Source: Streptomyces sp. NBC_01231 (GTDB lineage: Bacteria > Actinomycetota > Actinomycetes > Streptomycetales > Streptomycetaceae). Taken from it: a DNA stretch of 64,000 nt. Made by a program: the position numbers and the translations under genes. Below the pieces are notes generated by a model, which did not search any database, was not told the origin of the DNA, and saw nothing but the letters and a program-made list of their open reading frames with translations. Numbering within the stretch: position 1 is the stretch's first letter; the number at the start of each line of letters is the position of its first letter. Of the stretch, positions 24,265 to 34,171 are shown piece by piece. The DNA lies in contig CP108521.1 in assembly GCA_035999765.1 (NCBI GenBank), positions 2,480,001 through 2,544,000 of the forward strand, in the 5' to 3' direction.

Positions 24265-25263
24265 GTGCCGAACCTGACCCGCGCCGACGCCGTAGCGGCC
24301 GTCCGCAACCCGCTCGCCTTCATCGCCGAACGCTGGACTCCGACCCCTCGGACGGTCCGGCGGGCGGCGCTCGCCGCGCTCGTGATGTCGGTGCTCATCG
24401 TGGTCACCGGTGGTGCGGTGCGGCTCACCGGATCGGGGCTCGGCTGCCCGACCTGGCCCAAGTGCACCGCCGACTCGCTGACCGCCACCGGCGCGATGGG
24501 CTTCCACGGCGCCATCGAGTTCGGCAACCGCATGCTGACGTACGTGCTCTGCGCCGCGGTGGGCTGGGCCATCATCGCCGCCCGGTCCGAGAAGCCCCAC
24601 CGGCGCGGTCTGACGCGACTGGGCTGGGCGCAGTTCTGGGTCGTGATGAGCAACGCCGTCCTCGGCGGCATCGTGGTCCTGGTCGGTCTCAACCCGTACA
24701 CGGTCGCGGCGCACTTCGTGGCGACGTCGGCCCTGATCGCGATCGCCACGGTGATGTGGCAGCGTGCCCGCGAGGGTGACGCGCCGCCCCGTCCGCTGGT
24801 CGGCGGGGCCGTGCAGCAGCTGGTGTGGTTCCTGGTCGCGGCGGCCGTTCTACTGATCCTGGTCGGCACGGTGGTGACCGGCGCGGGCCCGCACGCGGGC
24901 GACTCCAGCGAGGTCGAGCGGATGCCGGTCAACTGGGAGACCGTGAGCAAGGTGCACGCGGTCCTGGCCTGGATCGTGGTGTCGCTGACGTTCGCCCTGT
25001 GGTTCGTCCTCAAGGCGGTCGACTCCCCCAAGGGCCCGCTGCACCGCACCCGCGACCTGTTCCTGATCCTGCTCGCCCAGGGCGTCATCGGCTACGTCCA
25101 GTACTTCACGGACCTTCCCGAGCTGCTGGTCGGCCTGCACATGCTCGGCTCGGCCCTGGTGTGGATCGCGGTCCTGCGGGTCCTGCTGGCGCTGCGCGAA
25201 CGTCCAGAGGCGGAGGCCGACCTGCCGGGGCCTTCGACCGAGGCGGCCCTGACCCGGGCGTGA
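24265..25263 (+). CDS. ctaA: Heme A synthase (COX15/CtaA)
   Basis: About 332 residues, eight membrane segments. CtaA oxidises the C8 methyl of heme O to the formyl of heme A for the aa3 cytochrome oxidase. Motifs: VTGGAVRLTGSGLGCPTWPKC with the redox-active cysteines in the first extracellular loop, FHGAIEFGNR with conserved His and Glu, AHF near 155, and HAVLAW and GLHMLGSALV carrying the later heme-binding histidines. The start is GTG 24265, because TACGAT at 24252-24257 lies 7 nt upstream as a -10 (leaderless); ATG 24256 is an alternative. ctaB is 2.6 kb away on the other strand. Confidence 0.9.
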   Translation: MPNLTRADAVAAVRNPLAFIAERWTPTPRTVRRAALAALVMSVLIVVTGGAVRLTGSGLGCPTWPKCTADSLTATGAMGFHGAIEFGNRMLTYVLCAAVGWAIIAARSEKPHRRGLTRLGWAQFWVVMSNAVLGGIVVLVGLNPYTVAAHFVATSALIAIATVMWQRAREGDAPPRPLVGGAVQQLVWFLVAAAVLLILVGTVVTGAGPHAGDSSEVERMPVNWETVSKVHAVLAWIVVSLTFALWFVLKAVDSPKGPLHRTRDLFLILLAQGVIGYVQYFTDLPELLVGLHMLGSALVWIAVLRVLLALRERPEAEADLPGPSTEAALTRA

Positions 25264-25287
25264 CTCCCCGGCCGTAGGCCGCCGCGG

Positions 25288-26394
25288 TCACTCCAGCCCG
25301 TACACGCGCCCGGCGTTGCCCGCCGCGATCATCCCCGCCACCCGCTGGGCGTCCGTCTGCGACCACGCGCCCTCGGTGACCCAGGTGCCGAGCACCCGTC
25401 CCAGGGCCTCACGGAACAGGCAGGCCCCGACCACGTGCAGCTCGGGCAGCCCCTGGGCGCCGCTGGAGAAGAGGATCTTGCCGAAGGGGGCGAGTTCCAG
25501 GATCTCCGCGAGGACGGTCGCGGCCCGGGCGCCGGTGCGCACCAGGGCGGCGCCCGAGTCGGCGTAGACGTGGGAGAAGACGCTTGCGAGGTGGGCGGCG
25601 TGCCGGTGGTACGGATAGCTGTACAGCAGCACGAGGTCCGTGCCCAGGCCGGCCGTGGCCCGCACGAAGTCCGTCAGCAGCACCGGATCGGTGCGGTCGA
25701 TGCGCAGGCCCGGTTCGCCGAGACCGGCGTGGAGCTGGAGGGGCCGGCCGGAGGCGACAGCGATCCACAGCAGGTGCCGCAGCAGCACCGGATCGCGCAG
25801 TTCCCCGCCCACTCGGCGGCCGGCGAGCCAGCGGCCGGCCGCGCCCCGCACCTCCCCCGGCCCCGGCGGCTCGGGCGCCAGCGCGAGTCCGTGCCGTACC
25901 CCCGCCACCGAGGTGAAGGCCACGGCGTTCGCGGCGGCCCCGTGCACCGACTCGGCGAGGTTGGCGAGGAAGGACTCGACGGTGCCGGAGGTGTCGGCGA
26001 CCTGTTCGGCGAGGGGTTCCAGCCGCACGATCTCGCGGGCCTCGGCGGCCGCCGTGCCGGCCAGTTCGCCCGGTCCGGTGAGGTCGCCGGGCAGTCCGGT
26101 GTCGACCAGGTACGTCGTGATGCCGCTGCCGCGCAGCAGGCGTCGGCCCGACTCCAGTACGCCGAGTTCACGACGTCGGGCGAGATAACGGGCGGGCGGA
26201 CAGTGCGCCTCCAGGCCGAGAAGCGGGGGGCACCAGCGGCGTACCGCGAAACCGGTCTGGGTGTCGAAGAGGGTCGTGCCCGGCGCGGGCGGTCCCTCGG
26301 AGCGGGCCAGCTGGGCCTCGAAGGTGCCGAGACCCAGCTCCGTCCTCAGTACGCCGTGGCAGTACTGGTCCACCAGGGACGGCGTTTCGATCAT
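25288..26394 (-). CDS. Amidohydrolase-family (metal-dependent TIM-barrel) protein
   Basis: 368 residues. The C-terminal part has the amidohydrolase 2 pattern: PLQLHAGLG, YPYHRHAAHLASVFSHVYADSG with a histidine-rich strand, KILFSSGAQGLPELHVVGA and AGNAGRVYGL at the end. The N-terminal DQYCHG replaces the usual HxH near the start (only one His), so full metal binding is uncertain. Related proteins include the FluG-like N-terminal domain and uronate isomerase relatives. Substrate unknown. GGAG lies 6 nt before the ATG. It converges with ctaA across 24 nt. Confidence 0.8.
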   Translation of the reverse strand: MIETPSLVDQYCHGVLRTELGLGTFEAQLARSEGPPAPGTTLFDTQTGFAVRRWCPPLLGLEAHCPPARYLARRRELGVLESGRRLLRGSGITTYLVDTGLPGDLTGPGELAGTAAAEAREIVRLEPLAEQVADTSGTVESFLANLAESVHGAAANAVAFTSVAGVRHGLALAPEPPGPGEVRGAAGRWLAGRRVGGELRDPVLLRHLLWIAVASGRPLQLHAGLGEPGLRIDRTDPVLLTDFVRATAGLGTDLVLLYSYPYHRHAAHLASVFSHVYADSGAALVRTGARAATVLAEILELAPFGKILFSSGAQGLPELHVVGACLFREALGRVLGTWVTEGAWSQTDAQRVAGMIAAGNAGRVYGLE

Positions 26395-26474
26395 CCGGAC
26401 TCCCGCGAGTGGACCACGTCCGAGGACCGTGTCCTCCTACGGTCCTCCACGGGTCCTAACGGGTGAACCGGGTG

Positions 26475-26831
26475 TCAGGTGTTGCTCGGACCGCCCACCT
26501 GGATCCCGGCCATCCGGGTCCACTCGTACGGACCGGTCCGCACCTTGGCCGCGAACTCGCCGTCGAAGGCCTCGTGGACCGTGATCCCGGACTTCTCCAC
26601 GGCCTTCTCGGCGATGTCGTACGACGGGGCCACCAGGTCGCCCCAGCCGCCGTCCTCGCCGACGAGCACGATGCGGGCGCCGCGCTCCCCGAGGTAGGCG
26701 ACCTGGCCCTCGGCCCCGCCGTGCGCCTTGGAGAAGGCGCCGATCTGCTTGGCGAGGCGGGCCGCCCTGCGCTCGGCACGTGCGGCCTGCTTGGCGTCGG
26801 TGCCCTCGTCAACCTGCTGCGTGTCTGCCAT
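26475..26831 (-). CDS. Conserved small cytoplasmic protein of unknown function
   Basis: 118 residues starting MADTQQVDEGTDAKQAARAE. The N-terminal 40 residues are a highly charged Ala/Arg helix, followed by an alpha/beta segment (VAYLGERGARIVLVGEDGGWGDLVAPSYDIAEKAVEKSGITVHEAF) that ends YEWTRMAGIQVGGPS. No known catalytic motif, signal or membrane segment is visible. Its upstream neighbour on this strand is ctaB, separated by a terminator. Confidence 0.85.
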   Translation of the reverse strand: MADTQQVDEGTDAKQAARAERRAARLAKQIGAFSKAHGGAEGQVAYLGERGARIVLVGEDGGWGDLVAPSYDIAEKAVEKSGITVHEAFDGEFAAKVRTGPYEWTRMAGIQVGGPSNT

Positions 26832-26865
26832 GGCCAGGATGCTACCGACGGGTAGAGGGAACGGC

Positions 26866-26907
26866 GACGGGCGGGGTGCGTGGCCTTGACCACGTACCCC
26901 GCCCGTC
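26866..26907 (-). terminator. Hairpin terminator after ctaB
   Basis: gacgggcggggtgcgtgg (26866-26883) pairs with ccacgtaccccgcccgtc (26890-26907) with one mismatch and a 6-nt loop, between ctaB and the small protein gene. Confidence 0.8.
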
Positions 26908-26935
26908 ACGGGAAGTCCCGGAAAGTTCTGGGAAG

Positions 26936-27883
26936 TCAGCGCAGGAAGGGATCGACCGCGACGGCCACGAACAGGATCGACACATAGGTGATCGACCAGT
27001 GGAACAGCCGCATCTCCTTGAGCTTGACGCCGGTGACCTCGGCCCTGGCGCGGTTCTGCAGCCCGTGCGCCTCCCACAGCCAGAAACCGCCCGCCAGCAG
27101 CGCGACCGCCGTGTAGAACCAGCCGGTGTAGCCGAGCGGCGTCAGCAGCAGCGACACCCCGACCATCATCCAGCTGTAGAGCACGATCTGCTTGGCGACC
27201 ACCTTGTTGGAGGCGACGACCGGCAGCATCGGCACGCCCACGCGCGCGTAGTCCTCCCTGACCTTCATGGACAGCGGCCAGTAGTGCGGCGGGGTCCAGA
27301 AGAACATCACGAGGAAGAGGATGACCGGCGCCCACGACAGGGAGTTCGTGACCGACGACCAGCCGATGAGGACGGGCAGGCACCCGGCGATCCCGCCCCA
27401 CACGATGTTCTGCGAGGTACGGCGCTTGAGGATCATCGTGTAGACGACCACGTAGAAGAGGAGCGCTCCGAGTGACAGCCAGGCCGACAGCCAGTTGACC
27501 GCGAGGCCGAACAGCAGGGTGGAGACGACGGCCAGGGTGATGCCGAAGGCGAGGCACTCGCGCGGGCTGACCATGCCGGTGACCAGCGGACGCTGCGAGG
27601 TGCGGTCCATGAGCGCGTCGATGTCGCGGTCGATGTACATGTTGAGCGCGTTCGCGCCACCCGCGGAGAGGTACCCGCCGAGGCACGTGAGCAGCACCAG
27701 CCCGAGGTCGGGGACACCTTGCTGCGCCAGGAACATCACCGGCACGGTGGTGATGAGCAGCAGCTCGATGATCCGAGGCTTGGTCAGAGCTACGAACGCC
27801 TTGACACGGGCCCCGAACGGCCGGTGGCTCGGGCTCTGGCTCGCACCGAGTACCCCCGCTGGACGGGATTCGACGGCCGTCAC
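26936..27883 (-). CDS. ctaB: Protoheme IX farnesyltransferase (heme O synthase)
   Basis: 315 residues with about nine membrane helices, UbiA superfamily. CtaB transfers a farnesyl group to protoheme to make heme O, the substrate of CtaA. Motifs: [18 protein letters not shown], the first Asp-rich motif [23 protein letters not shown] and the second [23 protein letters not shown] 27883 is chosen because TAGGGG lies 5 nt upstream; GTG 27889 is nearly as good. Divergent from tkt with a 362-nt intergenic region. Confidence 0.93.
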   Translation of the reverse strand: MTAVESRPAGVLGASQSPSHRPFGARVKAFVALTKPRIIELLLITTVPVMFLAQQGVPDLGLVLLTCLGGYLSAGGANALNMYIDRDIDALMDRTSQRPLVTGMVSPRECLAFGITLAVVSTLLFGLAVNWLSAWLSLGALLFYVVVYTMILKRRTSQNIVWGGIAGCLPVLIGWSSVTNSLSWAPVILFLVMFFWTPPHYWPLSMKVREDYARVGVPMLPVVASNKVVAKQIVLYSWMMVGVSLLLTPLGYTGWFYTAVALLAGGFWLWEAHGLQNRARAEVTGVKLKEMRLFHWSITYVSILFVAVAVDPFLR

Positions 27884-28245
27884 GCACACCCCTACAGAGA
27901 CATCCCAGCAAGCCTCAGCCGTGTGAAGTCCCGGTAAAGGCTCGCGCGTACCACGCCACTGTAGACGTTGCCCATACCCCGACATTCGCGGGGGTCGGAT
28001 CGTGTTCGGGCGGCCCGCTGGGAAGAGCCGGGAGGCACTCGATTGAGCACTCGTACGAGCGGCTCCGTATTCACCTGCCGAACAGGGAACGGCCCAGTCG
28101 GGAGGCGGATCCCGAAGACTCCCGGCAGTCTGGAACGGCTCGAAAAGGCGCACGTACTCACGGGGGTAGGCTCGACAACGGCCGGGGCGTCCAGTGCACC
28201 GGCAATTCGACATGCGTGACATGTGGAGAGGAGCCCTGACCCAGG
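27884..28245. other. Intergenic region between ctaB and tkt
   Basis: A 362-nt gene-free stretch. It contains a perfect 10-bp palindrome CTCGTACGAG (28050-28059), flanked by GAGCCG (28025-28030) and CGGCTC (28060-28065) that could enclose it in a longer stem-loop. A -10-like TAGGCT lies at 28167-28172, without a clear -35. GAGGAG near 28228 is about 13-15 nt from the tkt GTG. No reliable small gene is seen. Confidence 0.45.
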
Positions 28246-30333
28246 GTGAGCACCAAGCCGACCACCACAGACCTCGAGTGGACCGAGTTGGATCAGCGGG
28301 CCGTCGACACCGCCCGCGTCCTGGCCGCCGATGCCGTACAGAAGGTCGGCAACGGCCATCCCGGTACGGCGATGAGCCTGGCGCCTGCCGCGTACACCCT
28401 CTTCCAGAAGGTGATGCGGCATGACCCGGCGGACGCCGGCTGGGTGGGCCGGGACCGCTTCGTGCTGTCTGCCGGCCATTCGTCCCTGACCCTCTACACC
28501 CAGCTGTACCTGGCCGGTTTCGGTCTGGAGCTGGAGGACCTGAAGTCGTTCAGGACGTGGGGGTCGAAGACGCCGGGGCATCCGGAGTACGGCCACACCA
28601 CGGGTGTGGAGACGACGACGGGCCCGCTGGGGCAGGGGGTGGCCAACGCGGTGGGCATGGCGATGGCCGCCCGTTACGAGCGCGGTCTGTTCGACCCGGA
28701 GGCCGCTGAGGGCACCTCGCCCTTCGATCACTTCGTGTTCGCGATCGCCGGTGACGGCTGTCTGCAGGAGGGCATCTCCGCGGAGGCGTCCTCGCTGGCC
28801 GGTCACCAAAAGCTCGGCAACCTCATCCTGTTGTGGGACGACAACCACATCTCCATCGAGGGCGACACCGAGACGGCTGTCTCCGAGGACACCGTCAAGC
28901 GCTACGAGGCGTACGGCTGGCATGTGCAGCGGGTGGCCGCCAAGCCGGACGGCGACCTGGACCCGCACGCCCTCTACGACGCCATCGAGGCCGCCAGGCA
29001 GGTCACGGACCGGCCCTCGTTCATCGCGATGCGCTCGATCATCGCCTGGCCCGCCCCCAACGCCCAGAACACCGAGGCCGCGCACGGCTCCGCGCTGGGC
29101 GACGACGAGGTCGCGGCCACCAAGCGCGTCCTGGGCTTCGACCCCGAGCAGACCTTCGAGGTCGCCGACGAGGTCCTGACCCACACCCGCGCACTGGGCG
29201 AGCGGGGCCGCCAGGCCAGGGCCCAGTGGGAGAAGTCCTTCCAGGAGTGGCGCAACAACAACGCCGAGCGTGCGGCCGAGTTCGACCGGATCGCCGCGGG
29301 TGAGCTGCCCAAGGGCTGGGAGGACAAGCTTCCGGTCTTCGAGACGGGCAAGGGTGTCGCCACCCGTGCCGCCTCGGGCAAGGTGCTTCAGGCGCTGGGT
29401 GCGGTGATCCCGGAGCTGTGGGGCGGCTCGGCCGACCTGGCCGGCTCGAACAACACCACGATCGACAAGACGTCGTCCTTCCTGCCCGGGGACAACCCGC
29501 TGCCGGAGGCGAACCCGTACGGCCGCACGATCCACTTCGGCATCCGCGAGCACTCCATGGCCGCGGAGATGAACGGCATCGCCCTGCACGGCAACACCCG
29601 TATCTACGGCGGCACCTTCCTCGTCTTCTCCGACTACATGCGCAACGCCGTGCGCCTGTCCGCGCTGATGCACCTGCCGGTCACCTACGTGTGGACGCAC
29701 GACTCCATCGGCCTGGGCGAGGACGGCCCCACCCACCAGCCCGTCGAACACCTCGCCTCCCTGCGCGCCATCCCGGGCCTGAACGTGGTCCGCCCGGCCG
29801 ACGCCAACGAGACCGCGATCGCCTGGCGCGAGATCCTGCGCCGCTACACCAAGGTCTTCGGCAAGGGAGCCCCGCACGGCCTCGCGCTGACCCGTCAGGG
29901 CGTGCCGACGTACCAGCACAACGAGGACGCGGCCAAGGGCGGTTACGTCCTGTTCGAGGCCTCCACCGGGACACCGGAGGCGATCCTCGTCGCGACCGGT
30001 TCCGAGGTGCACGTCGCCGTCGAGGCCCGTGAGCGGCTCGAAGCCGACGGTGTGCCGACGCGGGTCGTGTCCATGCCGTGCGTGGAGTGGTTCGAGGAGC
30101 AGGACCAGGGGTACCGGGACAGCGTCCTGCCGCCTGCGGTGAAGGCGCGTGTCGCGGTCGAGGCCGGGATCGGTCTCACCTGGCACAAGTACGTGGGAGA
30201 CGCCGGACGCATCGTTTCCCTGGAGCACTTCGGTGCTTCGGCGGACGGCAAGGTGCTCTTCCAGGAGTTCGGCTTCACCGCCGAGAACGTGGCGGCCCAG
30301 GCCCGGGAATCGATCGCCGCAGCCCAGCGCTGA
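28246..30333 (+). CDS. tkt: Transketolase
   Basis: 695 residues, GTG start. A thiamine-diphosphate and metal enzyme moving two-carbon ketol units between sugar phosphates in the non-oxidative pentose phosphate pathway. Landmarks: [31 protein letters not shown], ThDP-binding [21 protein letters not shown] and [13 protein letters not shown], central domain [10 protein letters not shown] and [19 protein letters not shown], and [23 protein letters not shown]. It heads an operon with tal, zwf, opcA and pgl, placing all pentose phosphate branches except gnd under shared transcription. Confidence 0.97.
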   Translation: MSTKPTTTDLEWTELDQRAVDTARVLAADAVQKVGNGHPGTAMSLAPAAYTLFQKVMRHDPADAGWVGRDRFVLSAGHSSLTLYTQLYLAGFGLELEDLKSFRTWGSKTPGHPEYGHTTGVETTTGPLGQGVANAVGMAMAARYERGLFDPEAAEGTSPFDHFVFAIAGDGCLQEGISAEASSLAGHQKLGNLILLWDDNHISIEGDTETAVSEDTVKRYEAYGWHVQRVAAKPDGDLDPHALYDAIEAARQVTDRPSFIAMRSIIAWPAPNAQNTEAAHGSALGDDEVAATKRVLGFDPEQTFEVADEVLTHTRALGERGRQARAQWEKSFQEWRNNNAERAAEFDRIAAGELPKGWEDKLPVFETGKGVATRAASGKVLQALGAVIPELWGGSADLAGSNNTTIDKTSSFLPGDNPLPEANPYGRTIHFGIREHSMAAEMNGIALHGNTRIYGGTFLVFSDYMRNAVRLSALMHLPVTYVWTHDSIGLGEDGPTHQPVEHLASLRAIPGLNVVRPADANETAIAWREILRRYTKVFGKGAPHGLALTRQGVPTYQHNEDAAKGGYVLFEASTGTPEAILVATGSEVHVAVEARERLEADGVPTRVVSMPCVEWFEEQDQGYRDSVLPPAVKARVAVEAGIGLTWHKYVGDAGRIVSLEHFGASADGKVLFQEFGFTAENVAAQARESIAAAQR

Positions 30334-30367
30334 CGCTCATATACGACACGTAGGAGATGCAATTTCC

Positions 30368-31486
30368 ATGACAGACGCACTCAAGCGCCTCTCCGAGGAA
30401 GGCGTGGCGATCTGGCTGGACGACCTGTCGCGCAAGCGGATCACGTCCGGCAACCTCGCCGAGCTGATCGACCAGCAGCACGTCGTGGGCGTCACCACCA
30501 ACCCGTCCATCTTCCAGAAGGCGATCTCCGAGGGCGACGGTTACGACCAGCAGCTCTCCGACCTCGCCTTCCGCAAGGTCACGGTCGAAGAGGCCATCCG
30601 CATGATCACGACGGCGGACGTCCGCGACGCCGCCGACATCCTGCGGCCGGTCTTCGACGCCACCGGCGGCCAGGACGGCCGGGTCTCGATCGAGGTCGAC
30701 CCGCGCCTGGCCCACAACACCAAGGCGACGACCGCCGAGGCCCGGCAGCTGGCCTGGCTGGTGGACCGTCCCAACACACTCATCAAGATCCCGGCGACCC
30801 GGGCGGGCATCCCGGCGATCACCGAGGTCATCGGCCTCGGCATCAGCGTCAACGTCACGCTGATCTTCTCGCTGGAGCGCTACCGCGAGGTCATGGACGC
30901 GTTCCTCGCGGGCCTGGAGAAGGCCAAGGAGCGCGGCCTGGACCTCTCGAAGATCCACTCCGTGGCGTCCTTCTTCGTGTCCCGCGTGGACACCGAGATC
31001 GACAAGCGGATCGACGCGCTCGGCACCGACGCCGCCAAGGCCGCCCGCGGCAAGGCCGGCGTCGCCAACGCCCGTCTCGCCTACCAGGCGTACGAGGAGG
31101 TCTTCTCCTCGGACCGCTGGAGCACGCTGGAGAGCGCGGGCGCCAACAAGCAGCGTCCGCTGTGGGCGTCGACCGGCGTCAAGGACCCGGCGTACAAGAA
31201 GACCATGTACGTCGAGGAACTGGTCGCGCCGAACACGGTGAACACCATGCCGGAGGCGACCCTGTTCGCCACCGAGGAGCAGGGCGAGATCCGCGGCGAC
31301 GCCATCTCGGGCACCTACGAGCAGGCCCGCGCCGACCTCGACGCGGTCGAGAAGCTCGGGATCCCGTACGACGAGGTCGTCCAGCTCCTGGAGGACGAGG
31401 GCGTCGAGAAGTTCGAGTCGTCCTGGAACGACCTGCTCAAGTCGACCGAGGCGGAGCTCCAGCGCCTCGCCCCTTCGGAGGGCTGA
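30368..31486 (+). CDS. tal: Transaldolase
   Basis: 372 residues, class with the actinobacterial long form. It transfers a dihydroxyacetone unit between sedoheptulose 7-phosphate and glyceraldehyde 3-phosphate. Motifs: [13 protein letters not shown] near 42-54, [14 protein letters not shown] near 105, the Schiff-base lysine in [22 protein letters not shown] and [17 protein letters not shown] lies 9 nt before the ATG at 30368. The gap to tkt is 34 nt. GGAGGG inside its 3' end serves as ribosome site for zwf. Confidence 0.96.
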   Translation: MTDALKRLSEEGVAIWLDDLSRKRITSGNLAELIDQQHVVGVTTNPSIFQKAISEGDGYDQQLSDLAFRKVTVEEAIRMITTADVRDAADILRPVFDATGGQDGRVSIEVDPRLAHNTKATTAEARQLAWLVDRPNTLIKIPATRAGIPAITEVIGLGISVNVTLIFSLERYREVMDAFLAGLEKAKERGLDLSKIHSVASFFVSRVDTEIDKRIDALGTDAAKAARGKAGVANARLAYQAYEEVFSSDRWSTLESAGANKQRPLWASTGVKDPAYKKTMYVEELVAPNTVNTMPEATLFATEEQGEIRGDAISGTYEQARADLDAVEKLGIPYDEVVQLLEDEGVEKFESSWNDLLKSTEAELQRLAPSEG

Positions 31487-31490
31487 AGCC

Positions 31491-33029
31491 TTGGCTCCTA
31501 TTTCCGGTCCCGGAGCGAACCCGCTCCGGGACCCCGCCGACCGACGGCTCCCGCGTATCGCGGGGCCGTCGGGCCTGGTCATCTTCGGCGTGACGGGCGA
31601 TTTGTCACGAAAGAAGCTCATGCCCGCCGTGTACGACCTCGCGAACCGGGGTCTGCTGCCTCCGGGTTTCTCGCTGGTCGGTTTCGCCCGGCGTGAGTGG
31701 GCGCACGAGGACTTCGCTCAGGAGGTCCACGACGCCGTCAAGGAGCACGCCCGTACGCCGTTCCGTGAGGAGGTCTGGCAGCAGCTCATCCAGGGGATGC
31801 GCTTCGTCCAGGGCACCTTCGACGACGACGACGCGTTCGAGCGTCTGCGCGGCACCATCGAGGAGCTGGACAAGGCACAGGGCACGGGCGGCAACTTCGC
31901 CTTCTACCTGTCCGTGCCGCCGCGCTCCTTCCCCGTGGTCATCCAGCAGCTGAAGAAGCACGGGCTGGCGGACCAGCAGGGGGGCTCCTGGCGGCGCGCC
32001 GTCATCGAGAAGCCCTTCGGCCACGACCTGAAGTCGGCCGAGGAGCTCAACAAGGTCGTGCACGAGGTCTTCGCCCCGGATCAGGTCTTCCGTATCGACC
32101 ACTACCTGGGCAAGGAGACCGTCCAGAACATCCTGGCGCTGCGCTTCGCCAACACGATGTTCGAGCCGATCTGGAACCGGTCCTTCGTGGACCATGTGCA
32201 GATCACGATGGCCGAGGACATCGGCATCGGCGGCCGGGCCGGCTACTACGACGGCATCGGCGCCGCCCGTGACGTCATCCAGAACCACCTGCTCCAGCTG
32301 CTGGCCCTCACGGCGATGGAGGAGCCGTCGTCCTTCGACGCGGACGCCCTCGCCGCCGAGAAGACCAAGGTGCTCGGCGCGGTGAGACTGCCGAAGGACC
32401 TCGGCGTGGACACCGTGCGCGGGCAGTACGCGGCCGGCTGGCAGGGCGGCGAGAAGGTCATCGGCTACCTCGAAGAGGACGGCATCGACGGCAAGTCGAA
32501 GACCGACACCTACGCGGCGATCAAGGTGGAGATCGACAACCGCCGCTGGGCGGGGATCCCCTTCTATCTGCGCACCGGCAAGCGGCTGGGCCGCCGGGTC
32601 ACCGAGATCGCGGTCGTCTTCCAGCGGGCCCCGCACTCCCCCTTCGACCACACGGCGACGGAGGAGCTGGGCAAGAACGCGATCGTCATCCGCGTCCAGC
32701 CCGACGAGGGCGTCACGGTCCGCTTCGGCTCCAAGGTGCCGGGCACCTCGATGGAGATCCGGGACGTGTCCATGGACTTCGCCTACGGCGAGTCGTTCAC
32801 GGAGTCCAGCCCGGAGGCGTACGAGCGCCTCATCCTCGACGTGCTGCTCGGGGACTCGAACCTCTTCCCGCGCACCGAGGAGGTCGAGCTGTCCTGGAAG
32901 ATCCTCGACCCGATCGAGCAGTACTGGGACAAGAACGGCAAGCCCGCCCAGTACCCGGCCGGCACCTGGGGACCCGTCGAGGCGGACGAAATGCTCGAGC
33001 GAGACGGACGGAGCTGGCGCCGGCCATGA
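31491..33029 (+). CDS. zwf: Glucose-6-phosphate 1-dehydrogenase
   Basis: 512 residues; TTG start at 31491 is supported by GGAGGG ending 8 nt upstream within tal. The NADP-binding segment is IFGVTGDLSRKKLMPAVYDLANRGLL (with GxxGDLA-like fingerprint), the substrate site is RIDHYLGKETVQN, and the later motif PFYLRTGKRL is present. It oxidises glucose 6-phosphate to 6-phosphogluconolactone and supplies NADPH. It overlaps opcA by 4 nt, whose product stimulates it. Confidence 0.97.
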   Translation: MAPISGPGANPLRDPADRRLPRIAGPSGLVIFGVTGDLSRKKLMPAVYDLANRGLLPPGFSLVGFARREWAHEDFAQEVHDAVKEHARTPFREEVWQQLIQGMRFVQGTFDDDDAFERLRGTIEELDKAQGTGGNFAFYLSVPPRSFPVVIQQLKKHGLADQQGGSWRRAVIEKPFGHDLKSAEELNKVVHEVFAPDQVFRIDHYLGKETVQNILALRFANTMFEPIWNRSFVDHVQITMAEDIGIGGRAGYYDGIGAARDVIQNHLLQLLALTAMEEPSSFDADALAAEKTKVLGAVRLPKDLGVDTVRGQYAAGWQGGEKVIGYLEEDGIDGKSKTDTYAAIKVEIDNRRWAGIPFYLRTGKRLGRRVTEIAVVFQRAPHSPFDHTATEELGKNAIVIRVQPDEGVTVRFGSKVPGTSMEIRDVSMDFAYGESFTESSPEAYERLILDVLLGDSNLFPRTEEVELSWKILDPIEQYWDKNGKPAQYPAGTWGPVEADEMLERDGRSWRRP

Positions 33030-34171
33030 AGATAGACCTCACGGACACCACGGCCAGCAAGGTCAACAAGGCACTGGTGCAGGGCCGGCGGGCCATCGGC
33101 ACCCCGGCCGTCGGCATGGTGCTCACGCTGGTCATCGTCACGGACGAGGAGAACGCGTACGACGCTCTGAAAGCCGCCAACGACGCCTCGCACGAGCACC
33201 CCTCGCGCACGCTCGTGGTCATCAAGCGCGTCTCACGTTCTCCCCGCGACCGGACCCAGTCCCGACTGGACGCCGAGGTGCGGGTGGGCGCGGACGCGGG
33301 CACCGGCGAGACGGTCGTCCTGCGGCTGTACGGCGATGTCGCCCACCACGCCCAGTCGGTCGTCCTTCCGCTGCTGCTGCCGGACGCCCCGGTGGTGGTC
33401 TGGTGGCCGGTGAACGCACCCCTGGACCCGGCACAGGACCCCCTGGGCGCCCTCGCCCAGCGCCGGGTCACCGACACCTACGCCTCCGAGCAGCCGGTAC
33501 GGGACCTCGGTTCCCGCGCGGACGCCTACACGCCCGGGGACACGGATCTGTCGTGGACCCGGATCACGCCCTGGCGTTCGATGCTGGCGGCGGCTCTCGA
33601 CCAGGTGACCTGCGAGGTCGAGGCCGTCGAGGTGGAGGGCGAGGAGTTCAACCCGAGCTGTGAGCTGCTGGCGATGTGGCTCGCGGACCGGCTGGACGTC
33701 CCGGTGAAGCGTTCGCTGTCGTCGGGCCCCGGTCTGACGGCGGTCCGGATGCACACCGACTGCGGCCCGATCATCCTCGACCGTGCCGACGGTTCCCTCG
33801 CCACCCTCTCCATCGAGGGCCAGCCGGACCGTGCGGTGGCGCTCAAGCGCCGCGAGACGGCCGAGCTGATCGCGGAGGAGCTGCGGCGGCTGGACCCGGA
33901 CGACACGTACGCGTCCGCGCTGCGGTTCGGGGTGGAGCGGTTGAACACCTCGAACGGGTCGCACGGGTCGCACGGCAAGGGTGCCGAGGTGCCCGACCCG
34001 GAGCCGGCCGCTCACGAGCACACCAGCTCGGAGGGACCGGTGGCCAAAGGAGACAAAGGAGCCGAAGGAGAAGGGGCCGCCGCGGTCCCTACTCCCCTTG
34101 AAGCGGCTGCGAAAGCACCCGCGAAGGAAGCGGCGGCGCAGGCTCCGGTGAGGAAGGCGGCGGCGAAGTGA
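33026..34171 (+). CDS. opcA: Glucose-6-phosphate dehydrogenase assembly protein OpcA
   Basis: 381 residues. OpcA family (activator or assembly factor of G6PDH), with VGMVLTLVIVTDEENAYDALKAANDASHEHPSRTLVVI near the N-terminus, VVLPLLLPDAPVVVWWPV, and PWRSMLAAALDQVTCEVEAVEV. The family's usual end is near residue 310; here an additional tail of about 70 low-complexity residues (NTSNGSHGSHGKGAEVPDPEP... and APAKEAAAQAPVRKAAAK) follows. Its end overlaps the pgl GTG start by 4 nt. Confidence 0.95.
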   Translation: MKIDLTDTTASKVNKALVQGRRAIGTPAVGMVLTLVIVTDEENAYDALKAANDASHEHPSRTLVVIKRVSRSPRDRTQSRLDAEVRVGADAGTGETVVLRLYGDVAHHAQSVVLPLLLPDAPVVVWWPVNAPLDPAQDPLGALAQRRVTDTYASEQPVRDLGSRADAYTPGDTDLSWTRITPWRSMLAAALDQVTCEVEAVEVEGEEFNPSCELLAMWLADRLDVPVKRSLSSGPGLTAVRMHTDCGPIILDRADGSLATLSIEGQPDRAVALKRRETAELIAEELRRLDPDDTYASALRFGVERLNTSNGSHGSHGKGAEVPDPEPAAHEHTSSEGPVAKGDKGAEGEGAAAVPTPLEAAAKAPAKEAAAQAPVRKAAAK

